DNA from: Pseudomonas japonica
GTDB taxonomy: Bacteria; Pseudomonadota; Gammaproteobacteria; Pseudomonadales; Pseudomonadaceae
Assembly (NCBI RefSeq): GCF_900188455.1
Contig: NZ_FZOL01000008.1
Span: 62,001 to 126,000 of the forward strand
Direction of reading: 5' to 3'
Length of the DNA stretch: 64,000 nt
Shown in pieces: positions 38,962 to 47,688 of the stretch. The position numbers were made by a program, and so were the translations under genes. Each line of letters begins with the position of its first letter. The first letter of the stretch is position 1. The notes under the pieces are model-generated. The model searched no databases. It had not been told where the DNA came from and saw only the letters and a program-made list of their open reading frames with translations.

Positions 38962-39517
38962 GTAGGAGCGGGCTAGCCCGCGAAAGACCGCGCAGCGGTC
39001 CCAAAATCGCATGGACAGCACCCCTTTTGCTTGGGTATCTACACATCTCTGAAAACCTGGCGGAAACCGCATCAAGGCCGCCAGGTGCCTGTCTTGAGTC
39101 TTGCAGCGCTCTGAAGATCGAGCGCCGCCCGCGCGGCGCTTCGCGAGCAAGCTCGCTCCCACAGTTTGTTGCAACGCGCCTATGCCTGACAGGCCATGGT
39201 TGACCGCCTTGTTGGTGCGACTCAATACCGAGTCGAACCCAACAGCCTCCCCGCGATGCATCGCCGAAAAAACAAAGGCTGACAACCCAAATCCCACAGG
39301 CCATGGCGCGTTGCAACAAACTGTGGGAGCGAGCTTGCTCGCGAAGCGCCGCGCGGGCGGCGCTCGATCTGGACGGCACTGCAAGACTCAAGACAGACAC
39401 CTGGCGGCCTTGATGCGGTCCCCCGACAAGCCTTCAAAGATGTGTAGATACCCAAGCCCCTTTTTGGGACCACATTGCGGTCCTTTCGCGGCGGTTCGGC
39501 GCGGCAGGCGCCTACGG
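38962..39517. repeat. REP doublet split by palindromic element copy C
   Basis: A left REP arm (38962-39003; GTAGGAGCGGGCTAGCCCG and GCAGCGGTCCC) and a right arm (39465-39517; TGGGACCACATTGCGGTCC to GCGCCTAC) belong together as one doublet but are now about 460 bases apart, because copy C lies between them. Joining the sequence across the insertion restores a usual loop. The last bases of the right arm carry the stop codon of the DUF4123 gene. Confidence 0.75.
39029..39456. mobile_element. Palindromic intergenic element, copy C (full length, 428 bp)
   Basis: The element has terminal inverted repeats CTTGGGTATCTACACATC / GATGTGTAGATACCCAAG, then TCAAGGCCGCCAGGTGCC arms, the CGCCGCCCGCGCGGCG core arms, and an unpaired centre. 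CCCCTTTT occurs directly before it (39021-39028) and directly after it (39457-39464), as a target duplication would. It interrupts a REP doublet. It has no coding capacity, so if mobile it must move in trans. Confidence 0.7.
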
Positions 39518-40033
39518 AACCAGGCCACCCGCCTCGAAAACCTGCCACGCCTCGCCCTCGCCCAGCTCCACCACCAAGCGCTGCACCGGCCCCAGCAACG
39601 CACGGTACTGCGCCGCATCGCAGGTCGGCAGGAACACCGACAGCACCCGCGGATCATAGAAGCGGAACATCAGCACCCGCCGGTCCTCGGTACGCACCCG
39701 GAGAAACTTCTTGCAGTGCCGGCGCAGGTCCGCCATCGACACCCGCGCCGGCACCCGCAAGGCAATACCCCACGCCTTGCCCCAGCCCAAGCTCAGCAGT
39801 TCCAGGCTTTCGGCACAGCCCGCCTGCAGCCTGACCAGCCACGGCGCCGCCGCCTTCAAGCGCGGGATCAGCACGCCGGCATACAGGCAATCGCGCTCCA
39901 GCCGGCTGCCTTCGAGCCATGCCAGGATCGCCGGATCCCGGGCACCGTCGAGCAGCAGGTAGACCTGATGCTCCCGCGTCGCTTCGTCCTCGGGCCAGAG
40001 CAGATCGATCACCGCCGGCAGATTCATGTTCAT
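39512..40033 (-). CDS. DUF4123-family T6SS effector adaptor, orphan
   Basis: This 173-residue protein carries the DUF4123 pattern: VYLLLDGARDPAILAWLEG at the start and the family hallmark RFYDPRVLSVFLP near residues 123-135. DUF4123 proteins are chaperones that load effectors onto VgrG and normally lie between vgrG and an effector gene. Here no vgrG is nearby and the downstream side is occupied by REP DNA and repeat copy C, so the expected effector gene is missing. Its start overlaps the stop of the 234-residue gene upstream (ATGA). A start two codons further in is equally possible. Confidence 0.8.
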   Translation of the reverse strand: MNMNLPAVIDLLWPEDEATREHQVYLLLDGARDPAILAWLEGSRLERDCLYAGVLIPRLKAAAPWLVRLQAGCAESLELLSLGWGKAWGIALRVPARVSMADLRRHCKKFLRVRTEDRRVLMFRFYDPRVLSVFLPTCDAAQYRALLGPVQRLVVELGEGEAWQVFEAGGLVP

Positions 40034-40734
40034 GCACCACGCTCGCAGATTTCACAGAAAGGCGTGCCATTCTCGGCCGCCTGCTCCAGGACGCCCGCCT
40101 GTGCGTCCTGTACCGCTTCGACCCTGGCCTGTTCGGCGCTGGTCGCCGCGGCGACCTGTTGCGCCTTGACCTGCTCGCACACTTCGCAGAACGGCGTGGC
40201 CTCCTGCGCCGCCTTCTCCAGCATGCTGGCCAGTGCCTCCTGGACCTGCGCCACGTCGTCCGCTGGCGCGGCCACCGGCGCTTCGACCGGCACGGGCGTC
40301 TCGGCCGGCGCCACCGTGGCGATCGGCTCAGGCTCGACCGCCTCGACCCGTTCGGGCACCGGCGCGGGCTTCGCGAGCGGCGCGACCACCTTGACCGTGG
40401 CGGCGGCGACCGAACGCGTCGGTACCCGCTCACGCCAGGTGTAGCGATCGGCGCGCAGTGTGCCGAAGCGCAGCTCGTTGGCCACCTGCTGCAGCACCTG
40501 TTCGTCGCTGAGCCGATGGATCGGCAGGGTCTGTCGGGCCAGCAGACCACGCAACTCATGCACGCGGCTGGCTTCGCGCAGGTGGCGCTGGACGAACGCA
40601 TCGGCCTGCCAGGCATCGCCCAGGTCGAGGCGTTGCTGCCAGGCCAGGGTCGGATCGGACGGCAAGGTGACATCGAACCCGGCCTGTTCGCACAGGCCGA
40701 TCTGTTCCACGCCATCCGCAATCCATAACTGCAT
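40030..40734 (-). CDS. Unrecognised 234-residue protein with twin TPFCE[VI]CE motifs
   Basis: I do not recognise a named family. Residues 1-100 form a compact domain (MQLWIADGVEQIGLCEQAGF, LGDAWQADAFVQRHLREASR). A proline/valine/alanine-rich linker follows, then two helical units that end in the same cysteine motif, TPFCEVCE and TPFCEICE, about 45 residues apart. The paired CxxC-like motif might bind a metal. It is coupled to the DUF4123 gene and so is probably part of a T6SS cargo-loading set, perhaps a co-adaptor or the remnant of an effector module. No signal peptide. Confidence 0.7.
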   Translation of the reverse strand: MQLWIADGVEQIGLCEQAGFDVTLPSDPTLAWQQRLDLGDAWQADAFVQRHLREASRVHELRGLLARQTLPIHRLSDEQVLQQVANELRFGTLRADRYTWRERVPTRSVAAATVKVVAPLAKPAPVPERVEAVEPEPIATVAPAETPVPVEAPVAAPADDVAQVQEALASMLEKAAQEATPFCEVCEQVKAQQVAAATSAEQARVEAVQDAQAGVLEQAAENGTPFCEICERGA

Positions 40735-40901
40735 GATCCCGTTCCTGGAAGCTGTTGAGCAAAGGGGTCACCACACTAGCGCGCACTATGGCCTTTAGCC
40801 AGATCAGCCGCGCAATTGCGGCCGGCGGCCCTCGCCAGGCACCTCGATACGAACCTCAAGCGAACTCATGTCAATAAGCCACAAAAAAAGCCGTGATTTG
40901 C

Positions 40902-40931
40902 TTGACCCACCGCGGAAACCTCCCATTAAAT
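40902..40931 (+). promoter_or_regulatory. Sigma-70-type promoter of the TPR gene
   Basis: TTGACC at 40902 and TTAAAT at 40926 are spaced by 18 bases, a plausible -35/-10 pair, 55 bases before the TPR gene start. The rest of the 251-base gap (40735-40985) holds nothing recognisable. Confidence 0.5.
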
Positions 40932-40985
40932 CCGCACATTCCTACAAAAATAACGGCCGCCGCCGGCACCCTCAAGGGACGTCCA

Positions 40986-41588
40986 ATGCTAAGCACCGCC
41001 TTCGACAACGCACGCGTCATGGCTCTCAACGACCAGGCCGTGCAGTACCGGAACCAGGGCTGTCTGGACGAAGCGGAGCAGTGTTTTCACGAGGCCCTGC
41101 ACCTGGCGGAAAACGTCGAGGGCTTCGATCCCGCCAGCCTCGCCACCCTGCGCGACGGTCTCGCCGGGCTGCGCTGGGCCCAGCAGCGTCATGCCGAAGC
41201 CGAAGCGCTCTATCTCGATGTGCTGAGCACCCGCGAAAGCCTGTTCTCCCCCAGCCACCAGGTGGTCGGCCAGAGCCTGCAGACCCTGGGCAACTGCTAC
41301 CTGAAACAGGGCCGTATCGGCGAGGCCGCGAGCATGCTCGAACGCGCCGTGCAGGTCTACCGCGAAGACACCCCCGACGACCTCGAACCGGTCAGTGCCT
41401 GCCTCGCCTCGCTGGGCCTCGCGCACCTGCAGCAGGACAATCTGCGTGCCGCGCACGAGGCCTTCAGCGAATCGCTGGTGATCTACCAGGTGCAGACCCC
41501 GCGCAACGAACAGGTGATCGCGGTTCTCGGCGAGCAACTGAAGATGATCGAACACCTGGGCAAGGGCGCCTGGTGGAAATTCTGGTGA
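40986..41588 (+). CDS. Tetratricopeptide-repeat protein
   Basis: The 200-residue protein consists of about four TPR units: NDQAVQYRNQGCLDEAEQCF, AGLRWAQQRHAEAEALYLDV, LQTLGNCYLKQGRIGEAASM and LASLGLAHLQQDNLRAAHEA. Such proteins act as protein-protein scaffolds. No signal peptide or extra domain is visible, so it is probably cytoplasmic. I use the ATG at 40986 (AAGGGA upstream) rather than the longer open frame that crosses the promoter. It lies next to the DUF4123 pair, but on the other strand. Partner unknown. Confidence 0.8.
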   Translation: MLSTAFDNARVMALNDQAVQYRNQGCLDEAEQCFHEALHLAENVEGFDPASLATLRDGLAGLRWAQQRHAEAEALYLDVLSTRESLFSPSHQVVGQSLQTLGNCYLKQGRIGEAASMLERAVQVYREDTPDDLEPVSACLASLGLAHLQQDNLRAAHEAFSESLVIYQVQTPRNEQVIAVLGEQLKMIEHLGKGAWWKFW

Positions 41589-41608
41589 GCCGGCCAAAAC
41601 CGGACTGA

Positions 41609-41739
41609 GGCGACGCGGCCCCCGTAGGAGCTGGCTTGCCTGCGAAAGGACCGTACAACGGTCCCTGATAGCGGTGAGGTCTGGGACCGCTGCGCGGTCC
41701 TTTCGCAGGCAAGCCAGCTCCTACGGGGACCGCGTCGCC
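41609..41739. repeat. REP doublet (REPIN)
   Basis: An inverted repeat with outer GGCGACGCGG / CCGCGTCGCC ends and inner GTAGGAGCTGGCTTGCCTGC arms, with ACCGTACAACGGTCC and GGACCGCTGCGCGGTCC hairpins inside. The pairing extends 15 bases beyond the usual REP ends. Confidence 0.9.
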
Positions 41740-41840
41740 AGGCCGTCGAGCGCCGCTCCACACAATCCCCCTGCAAAAACACGCAGGAGGGATTATTCTG
41801 CAAAAACATTTCCCCGCCAGAAACTATGTGAGAAGCGAAT

Positions 41841-42743
41841 ATGAAGATCGATGACATGGACGCCTTCGTCGCCGTCATCCGCTGCCAGTCGACCAACCTC
41901 GCCGCCGAGGCGTTGCAGTTGACCCAGCCAGCGATCACGCGGCGGGTGCAGAATTTCGAGGAAGACCTCGGCGCCAACCTGCTCGACCGCAATACCAAGC
42001 CGCTCAAGCCGACGCCCATGGGCTGGCGGGTCTACGAACAGTGCAAGGCGATCCTGCGCGAGATCGATACCCTGCGCGAGCTGGTGGCCAGCGACGGCGC
42101 GCCCAGCGGCACGCTGCGCCTGGGGGTGCCACAGACCATCGGTGACGTGGTTCTGCTCGACGCCCTGGCGAAGATCCGCGAGGCCTATCCGGAACTGCGC
42201 ACCCAGGTGGTCAGCGGCTGGGGCAGTTCGCTGATCTCGCGCATGGAAAACGGCGACCTGGACGCCGCCGCGGCGCTGTTCCCCACCGGCAAGATCTTCC
42301 CCGAAGGCATCGCCAGCCGCTCCATCGGGCGCATGCAACTGCGCGTGGTGGCCGCCAGGGGCAGCGCGCCCAAGCGCAGCTACAAGCTCAAGGACTGCTA
42401 TCTGCGCGGCTGGGTCCTCAACCCCGATGGCTGCGGTTTCCGCGCCGGTCTGCAGCGCGCACTGAGCGAACAGGGCCTGTCGCTGCAGATCAACCTGGAG
42501 ACCTTCGGCACCGAACTGCAACTGGGGCTGGTCGCCAACGGCCAGGGCCTGGGCCTGGTGCCGGAACCGCTGCTGGCGGCGAGCAGGCATCGCGAGCAAC
42601 TGGAAGTCCTCAACGTCAGCGACTTCAAGCCGCAGGTCGATCTATGGCTGTTCCACCCACGCTACCTGGGCAATCTGCAGGAGCCGGTGGAGTTGTTCGG
42701 CGCGGTCTCGGCGCAGCGCCTGGACAGCAGCAAAATAGCCTGA
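41841..42743 (+). CDS. LysR-family regulator upstream of the amine oxidase operon
   Basis: This 300-residue LysR protein has the N-terminal helix-turn-helix (MDAFVAVIRCQSTNLAAEAL, LTQPAITRRVQNFEEDLG) and a ligand domain starting near GTLRLGVPQTIGDVVLLDAL. It has weak similarity to amino-acid- or sulfur-responsive LysR proteins, but no specific match is certain. It precedes the Tat amine oxidase gene in the same direction with 234 bases between, which contain a promoter-like block. It is the obvious candidate to control the genes at 42.9-50.4 kb. Confidence 0.87.
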   Translation: MKIDDMDAFVAVIRCQSTNLAAEALQLTQPAITRRVQNFEEDLGANLLDRNTKPLKPTPMGWRVYEQCKAILREIDTLRELVASDGAPSGTLRLGVPQTIGDVVLLDALAKIREAYPELRTQVVSGWGSSLISRMENGDLDAAAALFPTGKIFPEGIASRSIGRMQLRVVAARGSAPKRSYKLKDCYLRGWVLNPDGCGFRAGLQRALSEQGLSLQINLETFGTELQLGLVANGQGLGLVPEPLLAASRHREQLEVLNVSDFKPQVDLWLFHPRYLGNLQEPVELFGAVSAQRLDSSKIA

Positions 42744-42750
42744 TTGCATT

Positions 42751-42814
42751 TTGAAAAAAATCTTTATGCTTTTTTCTGATAATTAACTTAGAACCAAAAA
42801 GCCTTTCACAAGCG
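42751..42814 (+). promoter_or_regulatory. AT-rich promoter block of the amine oxidase operon
   Basis: A 64-base AT-rich block starts TTGAAAAA, continues through TTATGCTTTTTTCTGATAAT and TTAACTTAGAACC, and ends CCTTTCACA. It aligns over its whole length with the block at 47689-47753 in front of the two monooxygenase genes. The shared sequence in the same position before two operons marks it as a promoter/operator; the binding protein is probably the LysR gene product or CysB (inference). Confidence 0.65.
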
Positions 42815-42977
42815 TGTTTAAGGCGCTTATGTTCGTTTCACCGACCCCGACCTGGTGGAGGCAAATGGATTTTCGCCGCCGCCAGAGGGCCTGCCCGCCT
42901 TCGCTCCCCCCCGCTCTCGTGGGTTCTCCCTGGCCGCACGCGGAATGCCGATATTCCGACCTCATGGAGAACGCGAT

Positions 42978-44558
42978 ATGGGGCTCACCCGTAGAGATCT
43001 GGTAACCCGCCTGGCCGCCATCGGCGGCTATTCGGCGGCACTCGGCGGCCTGTCCGCCCTCGGCCTGCCCGGCAATGCCCGGGCGGCGAGCTTCGAACCC
43101 CTGAACCTGGCCAGCCGTGCCGGCAACGGCAAGCGCGTGCTGATCGTCGGCGGCGGCATCAGCGGCCTGGTCTCGGCCTATGAGCTGCGCAAGGCCGGTT
43201 TCAACGTGAAAGTGCTGGAGGCCCGCGATCGCATCGGCGGGCGGGTCTGGACCCTGCGCAACGGCGATCGCATCGAGCACAACGACGGCAGCCGGCAGAC
43301 CGTGGAATTCGACGACGGCCTGTTCTTCAACGCCGGCGCCGCGCGCCTGCCCAGCCATCACCTGACCATCCTCGGCTACTGCCGCGAGCTCGGCGTGGAG
43401 CTGCAGGTGCTGGTCAACAGCAGCCGCAATGCCCTGGCCCAGCCAGACCTGGCGCAGCCGCCACTGCTGCTGCGCCAGGCGGTCAACGACACCCGCGGCC
43501 ACCTCAGCGAACTGCTCGCGCGCAGCGTGCAGCGCAACAGCCTCGACCAGGAGCTCGACGCCGGCGAGCGCAAAGCGCTGCTGGACTTCCTCAAGGTCTA
43601 CGGCGACCTCAACGACGAGCGCCAGTACCGCGGCTCGGTGCGCTCGGGCTACACCCGCTTCGCCGGCGCCGGTGACCAGACCCCGGTCCAGCGCGACCCG
43701 GTGGAGCTCAAGCGCCTGCTCGACAGCAACCTGCTGCTGCCGCTGGTGTTCGACGAGATCCCGGAGTTTTCCTCGACCATGTTCCAGCCGGTGGGCGGCA
43801 TGGACCAGATTCCCAAGGCCTTCTACCGCCAGGTCAAGGACGCGGTGCAGCTCAACGCCGAGGTGCAGTCGATCCAGACCTCGGAGACGGGCAGTCGGGT
43901 GGTCTGGCGCGATCGCCTCAGCGGACGCCAGCACACCGAGGACGCCGACTACGCGGTGGTCGCCCTGCCCCTGCCGCTGCTGCGCAAACTCGACAGCAAC
44001 TTCACCCCGGCCTTCAAGAACGCCCTCGGCCTGGCCCAGGGCGACAAGGCCAACAAGGTGGCCTGGCAATCGCCGCGGTTCTGGGAAACCGACTTCCAGA
44101 TCTATGGCGGCCTCTCCTACATCAACCACGAAGCGCGCACCCTGTGGTACCCCAGCGACCGTCTGAACAGTGCCCAGGGCGTGCTGGTGGCGACCTACAA
44201 CAACGGCGAGGTGGCCGACGGCTTCGCCGCCAAGTCGTGGCAGGCGCAGTTCGCCTCGTCCCGCGCCGCCGTGGAATCCCTGCACCCGGGCCACTCGCAC
44301 AAACTGGGCCGGCCGGTGGCGGTGAACTGGTCGAAGATTCCTTTCAGCGAAAGTCCGTGGATCGTCCACGACGAAGTGGCCCAGCCGGGCTACGACATTC
44401 TCAACCAGCCACAAGGCCGCACCTGGCTGGCCAGCGACGCCCTGGCCCATGGCGGCGTCGGCATCTGGCAGAACAGCGCCGCCGAATCGGCGCGGCGGGT
44501 GGTCGGCCTGATCGCCCGGCATGCCGGCCAGACCTCCGCCAACGTTGCCGCCGCCTGA
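42978..44558 (+). CDS. Tat-exported FAD-dependent amine oxidase
   Basis: The 526-residue flavoprotein begins with a twin-arginine signal (LTRRDLVTRLAAIGGYSAAL, then AGNARAAS-like cleavage region near residue 37) and a dinucleotide-binding VLIVGGGISGLVSAYELR (residues 54-71). It continues with the family segments ARDRIGGRVWTLRNGDRIE, LPLPLLRKL and the C-terminal WLASDALAHGGVGIWQNSAA. It should oxidise an amine or L-amino acid in the periplasm to an imine with release of H2O2. It is followed by an exported RidA gene and a TonB receptor gene, suggesting a scavenging system. Substrate unknown. Confidence 0.88.
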   Translation: MGLTRRDLVTRLAAIGGYSAALGGLSALGLPGNARAASFEPLNLASRAGNGKRVLIVGGGISGLVSAYELRKAGFNVKVLEARDRIGGRVWTLRNGDRIEHNDGSRQTVEFDDGLFFNAGAARLPSHHLTILGYCRELGVELQVLVNSSRNALAQPDLAQPPLLLRQAVNDTRGHLSELLARSVQRNSLDQELDAGERKALLDFLKVYGDLNDERQYRGSVRSGYTRFAGAGDQTPVQRDPVELKRLLDSNLLLPLVFDEIPEFSSTMFQPVGGMDQIPKAFYRQVKDAVQLNAEVQSIQTSETGSRVVWRDRLSGRQHTEDADYAVVALPLPLLRKLDSNFTPAFKNALGLAQGDKANKVAWQSPRFWETDFQIYGGLSYINHEARTLWYPSDRLNSAQGVLVATYNNGEVADGFAAKSWQAQFASSRAAVESLHPGHSHKLGRPVAVNWSKIPFSESPWIVHDEVAQPGYDILNQPQGRTWLASDALAHGGVGIWQNSAAESARRVVGLIARHAGQTSANVAAA

Positions 44559-44578
44559 ATCACGACAAGGAACGTCCC

Positions 44579-45079
44579 ATGAAAAAGACCACCGTATTCG
44601 CGCTCGGAGCCCTGATGAGCCTGACCCTGAACACCGCCCACGCCGACAGCATCCAGCGCGTCGACCCGCCGGGCTCGAACTTCCCCATTTCGCAAGTGGT
44701 CAAGGTACCGGCCTCGGCGCAACTGATCTTCGTCAGCGGCACCCTGCCCGACGTCGCCGATGCCAAGGCGCCGAAAGGCACCATCGCCGCCTATGGCAAC
44801 ACCGAAACCCAGACCCTCTCGGTGCTCAACAAGCTGCGCGGCATTCTCCAGGCCCAGGGCCTGGACCTGGGCGATATCGTCCAGTTGCGGGTGTTCCTGG
44901 TGGGCGACCCGGACAAGGGCAACACCCTCGACTTCGCCGGGCTGCAGGCCGCCTACACGCGCTTCTTCGCCACCGCCGAACAGCCGAACAAACCGACCCG
45001 CACCGCCTTGCAGGTGGTCGCCCTGCCGCTGCCCGGCGCGCTGGTGGAAATCGAAGCCATCGCCGCCAAGACCCCGTGA
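44579..45079 (+). CDS. Exported RidA-family imine deaminase
   Basis: The 166-residue protein has a Sec signal peptide (MKKTTVFALGALMSLTLNTA, cleavage probably after AHA at residue 22) and a RidA/YjgF domain: LIFVSGTLPDV, LGDIVQLRVFLVGD, then PTRTALQVVALPLPGALVEI and EIEAIA. The arginine and the glutamate that RidA uses are kept. RidA hydrolyses reactive imines to ketones plus ammonia. An exported RidA beside an exported amine oxidase strongly suggests that it clears the oxidase product. AAGGAACG precedes its ATG. Confidence 0.88.
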   Translation: MKKTTVFALGALMSLTLNTAHADSIQRVDPPGSNFPISQVVKVPASAQLIFVSGTLPDVADAKAPKGTIAAYGNTETQTLSVLNKLRGILQAQGLDLGDIVQLRVFLVGDPDKGNTLDFAGLQAAYTRFFATAEQPNKPTRTALQVVALPLPGALVEIEAIAAKTP

Positions 45080-45121
45080 GCCGGGGTCGTTCACCGCTAT
45101 AACCAGAAAAGGAAATCTGCC

Positions 45122-47569
45122 TTGAACACTGCCCGCCTCTCCCGCTGGCCGGCAGCGACGGCGCGCACCCCTCTGTTGGGTGCCGCGCTGCTCGCCAGCC
45201 TCAATCTCCCCGTGGTCGCCGCCGAAGAACCGAGCGACAAGCAGCAGAGCTCGCGCCTGGATACCGTGATCGTCACCGGTAACCGTGGCAGCGAGAAACG
45301 CACCGTGACCACCAGCCCCGCGCCCATCGATGTGATCAGCGCCAAACAACTGCAGGCCACCGGCAAACCCGGCCTGATGGAAGCCCTCAGCGCCACGGTG
45401 GCCTCCTTCACCCTGCCGGAAAAGACCGGCTGGGACGCCAGCGGCATGGCCCGCGCGCCTAGCCTGCGCGGCCTCAACGCGGCGCAGGTGCTGGTGCTGG
45501 TCAACGGCAAGCGCCGCCACACCAGCGCCACCCTGAACATCAGCGGCATCCACGCCGGCGCCGCCCCGGCCGACCTCGACCTGATCCCCATCAGCGCCAT
45601 CGACCATGTCGAGGTGCTGCGTGACGGCGCCGCCGCGCAATACGGCTCGGACGCCATCGCCGGGGTGATCAACGTGATCCTCAAGGCCGATACCAGCGGC
45701 ACCGCGGTGACCAACGTCGGCCAGGGCTACGACGGCAAGAAGCAGACCGTGCAGCAGAGCCTGAACAAGGGCTTCGAGATCGGTAACGACGGTGTCCTGC
45801 AACTGGCCCTCGACGCCCGCAGCCAGAACGACGACAACAAGGCCAACGCCAACGGCTACAGCCAGGCCGAAGCCCATAAGAAAGCCGGCAAGGCGACCTA
45901 TGGTGGCTACGGCACGCCGAAGATCAACCTGCTGACCCTCGGCTACAACGCCGAGCTGCCGGTCAATGACGACCTCAGCCTGTACTCCTTCAGCACCTGG
46001 TCCTACCGCAAGGCCGAACAGGGGCAGAACTTCCGCCTGCCGACCATCGTCAACACCATCACCACCGGCCCCAACGGCCGGCCGTCCGGCTACACGCCGA
46101 CCTGGTACATCGAGGAGCAGGACTTCCAGGCCGCGTTCGGCGCCAAGGGCCTGGCCGCCGAATGGGACTGGGACCTGTCCAGCACCTACGGGCGCAACGA
46201 CGCCGAACAGGGCACCTGGAACAACCAGAACCCGTCCCTCGGCGAAGCCACGCCGAACCACTTCAAGTCCGGTACGTGGATCTCCACTCAGTTGACCAGC
46301 AACCTCGATCTGCATCGCGGTTTCGAGGTCGGCCTGAGCAAGCCGCTGGACCTGTCCTGGGGCCTGGAACAGCGCCGCGACGGCTACGAGGTGGAGAAAG
46401 GCGACTGGGCCAGCTGGGCCAATGGCGGCTATTGCCGGGCGCCAGGCCAGTGCGCTTCGTCCGGGGCCCAGGTGACCAACGGCATCTCCCCCGAGCAGAC
46501 CGCCAAGACCCACCGCAACAGCGTGGCCAGCTACGTCGACGTAGGCTTCAACCCGCTGCCGCAGTGGTATGTCGGCACCGCCCTGCGCTACGAGCACTAC
46601 GACCAGGGCATCGGCGCGACCCGCAGCGGCAAGCTCAGCACGCGCTACGAGTTCACCCCGCAACTGGCGCTGCGCGCCACGGTGAGCAACGGCTTCCGCG
46701 CGCCGTCGCTGGCCAACAGCCTGTTCAGTGCGCGGTCCACCACCTTTGGCGTGGTCAACGGGGTCTACCAGTCGATCAACTACGGCGTGCTGCCGGTGGA
46801 CTCGGCGGCGGCCAAGGCCCTCGGCGCCGAACCGCTGAAGCCGGAGAAATCCAGCAACTACAGCCTCGGCCTGACCTTCCAGCCCAGCGATCGGCTGTCC
46901 TTCACCGCCGATGCCTACGTGATCAACGTGCGTGACCGCATCACCCTGACCGGCACCCTGCTCGGCCCGGAAGTGCTGCAGACCCTGATCGCCAACGGCA
47001 TCAACTCCACCTCCGGCGGCCAGTACTTCACCAACGGCGCCAATACCCGGACCAAGGGCGTCGACCTGGTGGGCAACTACGACCAGGACCTGGGCGGCTT
47101 CGGCAGTGTGAAATGGACCGCGGCGTGGAACTGGAACGACACCGAGATCCTCGACTACAAGGAGGGCGTGAGCATTCTCGGCAAGCAGTACGACCTGATG
47201 AACCGCCAGGCGCGCAACTTCATCACCGGGGTGCAGCCCAAGACCAAGCTGATTCTCGGCGGCAACTGGCGCCTGGATCGCTACAACGTCAACCTCGGCC
47301 TGACCCGCTACGGTTCGTACCTCGAAGTCAACGATGCCAGCGACCGCTCTCTGGACCGGGTGTACAAGGCGCGCTGGATCACCGACCTGGATGTCGGCTA
47401 CCAGCTGACCAAGGACCTGAACCTGGCGGTGGGGGCGAAGAACCTGTTCGACATCTATCCGGAACGGCAGAACCCACCCAACAAGACCATGACCAAGGGC
47501 TACGGCGCGTATTCGCCGTACGGCTTCACCGGGGGCTATTACTTCACGCGCCTGACCTATGAGTTCTAG
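45122..47569 (+). CDS. TonB-dependent outer-membrane receptor
   Basis: The 815-residue protein starts at TTG (45122), with AAGGAAA 8 bases upstream. A signal peptide ends near residue 34 (PVVAAEE), then comes a TonB-box-like LDTVIVTGNRG and a plug domain (PAPIDVISAKQLQATGKPGL, PSLRGLNAAQVLVLVNGKRR, EVLRDGAAAQYGSDAIAGVI). The rest is a beta-barrel, ending in LTYEF with the terminal aromatic residue. It should import a substrate too large or scarce for porins. It is the third gene of the amine oxidase operon, which suggests that it imports the amine or a product. The substrate is not known. Confidence 0.9.
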   Translation: MNTARLSRWPAATARTPLLGAALLASLNLPVVAAEEPSDKQQSSRLDTVIVTGNRGSEKRTVTTSPAPIDVISAKQLQATGKPGLMEALSATVASFTLPEKTGWDASGMARAPSLRGLNAAQVLVLVNGKRRHTSATLNISGIHAGAAPADLDLIPISAIDHVEVLRDGAAAQYGSDAIAGVINVILKADTSGTAVTNVGQGYDGKKQTVQQSLNKGFEIGNDGVLQLALDARSQNDDNKANANGYSQAEAHKKAGKATYGGYGTPKINLLTLGYNAELPVNDDLSLYSFSTWSYRKAEQGQNFRLPTIVNTITTGPNGRPSGYTPTWYIEEQDFQAAFGAKGLAAEWDWDLSSTYGRNDAEQGTWNNQNPSLGEATPNHFKSGTWISTQLTSNLDLHRGFEVGLSKPLDLSWGLEQRRDGYEVEKGDWASWANGGYCRAPGQCASSGAQVTNGISPEQTAKTHRNSVASYVDVGFNPLPQWYVGTALRYEHYDQGIGATRSGKLSTRYEFTPQLALRATVSNGFRAPSLANSLFSARSTTFGVVNGVYQSINYGVLPVDSAAAKALGAEPLKPEKSSNYSLGLTFQPSDRLSFTADAYVINVRDRITLTGTLLGPEVLQTLIANGINSTSGGQYFTNGANTRTKGVDLVGNYDQDLGGFGSVKWTAAWNWNDTEILDYKEGVSILGKQYDLMNRQARNFITGVQPKTKLILGGNWRLDRYNVNLGLTRYGSYLEVNDASDRSLDRVYKARWITDLDVGYQLTKDLNLAVGAKNLFDIYPERQNPPNKTMTKGYGAYSPYGFTGGYYFTRLTYEF

Positions 47570-47584
47570 GTGACTTGCACGGGC

Positions 47585-47645
47585 GGTGTGGCTGCGGATT
47601 CATCGAGGCGTCGGACCGGCGCCGCTGTGAATCCGCGGCCACACC
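47585..47645 (+). terminator. REP-like hairpin behind the TonB receptor gene
   Basis: GGTGTGGCTGCGGATTCA and its inverse TGAATCCGCGGCCACACC lie around a loop with another GC-rich repeat, 15 bases after the stop. It could act as a terminator or 3'-end stabiliser, but no T-run follows. Confidence 0.55.
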
Positions 47646-47688
47646 GTCCGCGCATGAAGCTGGCGCTATAAAATTCAATTTTCTGATA

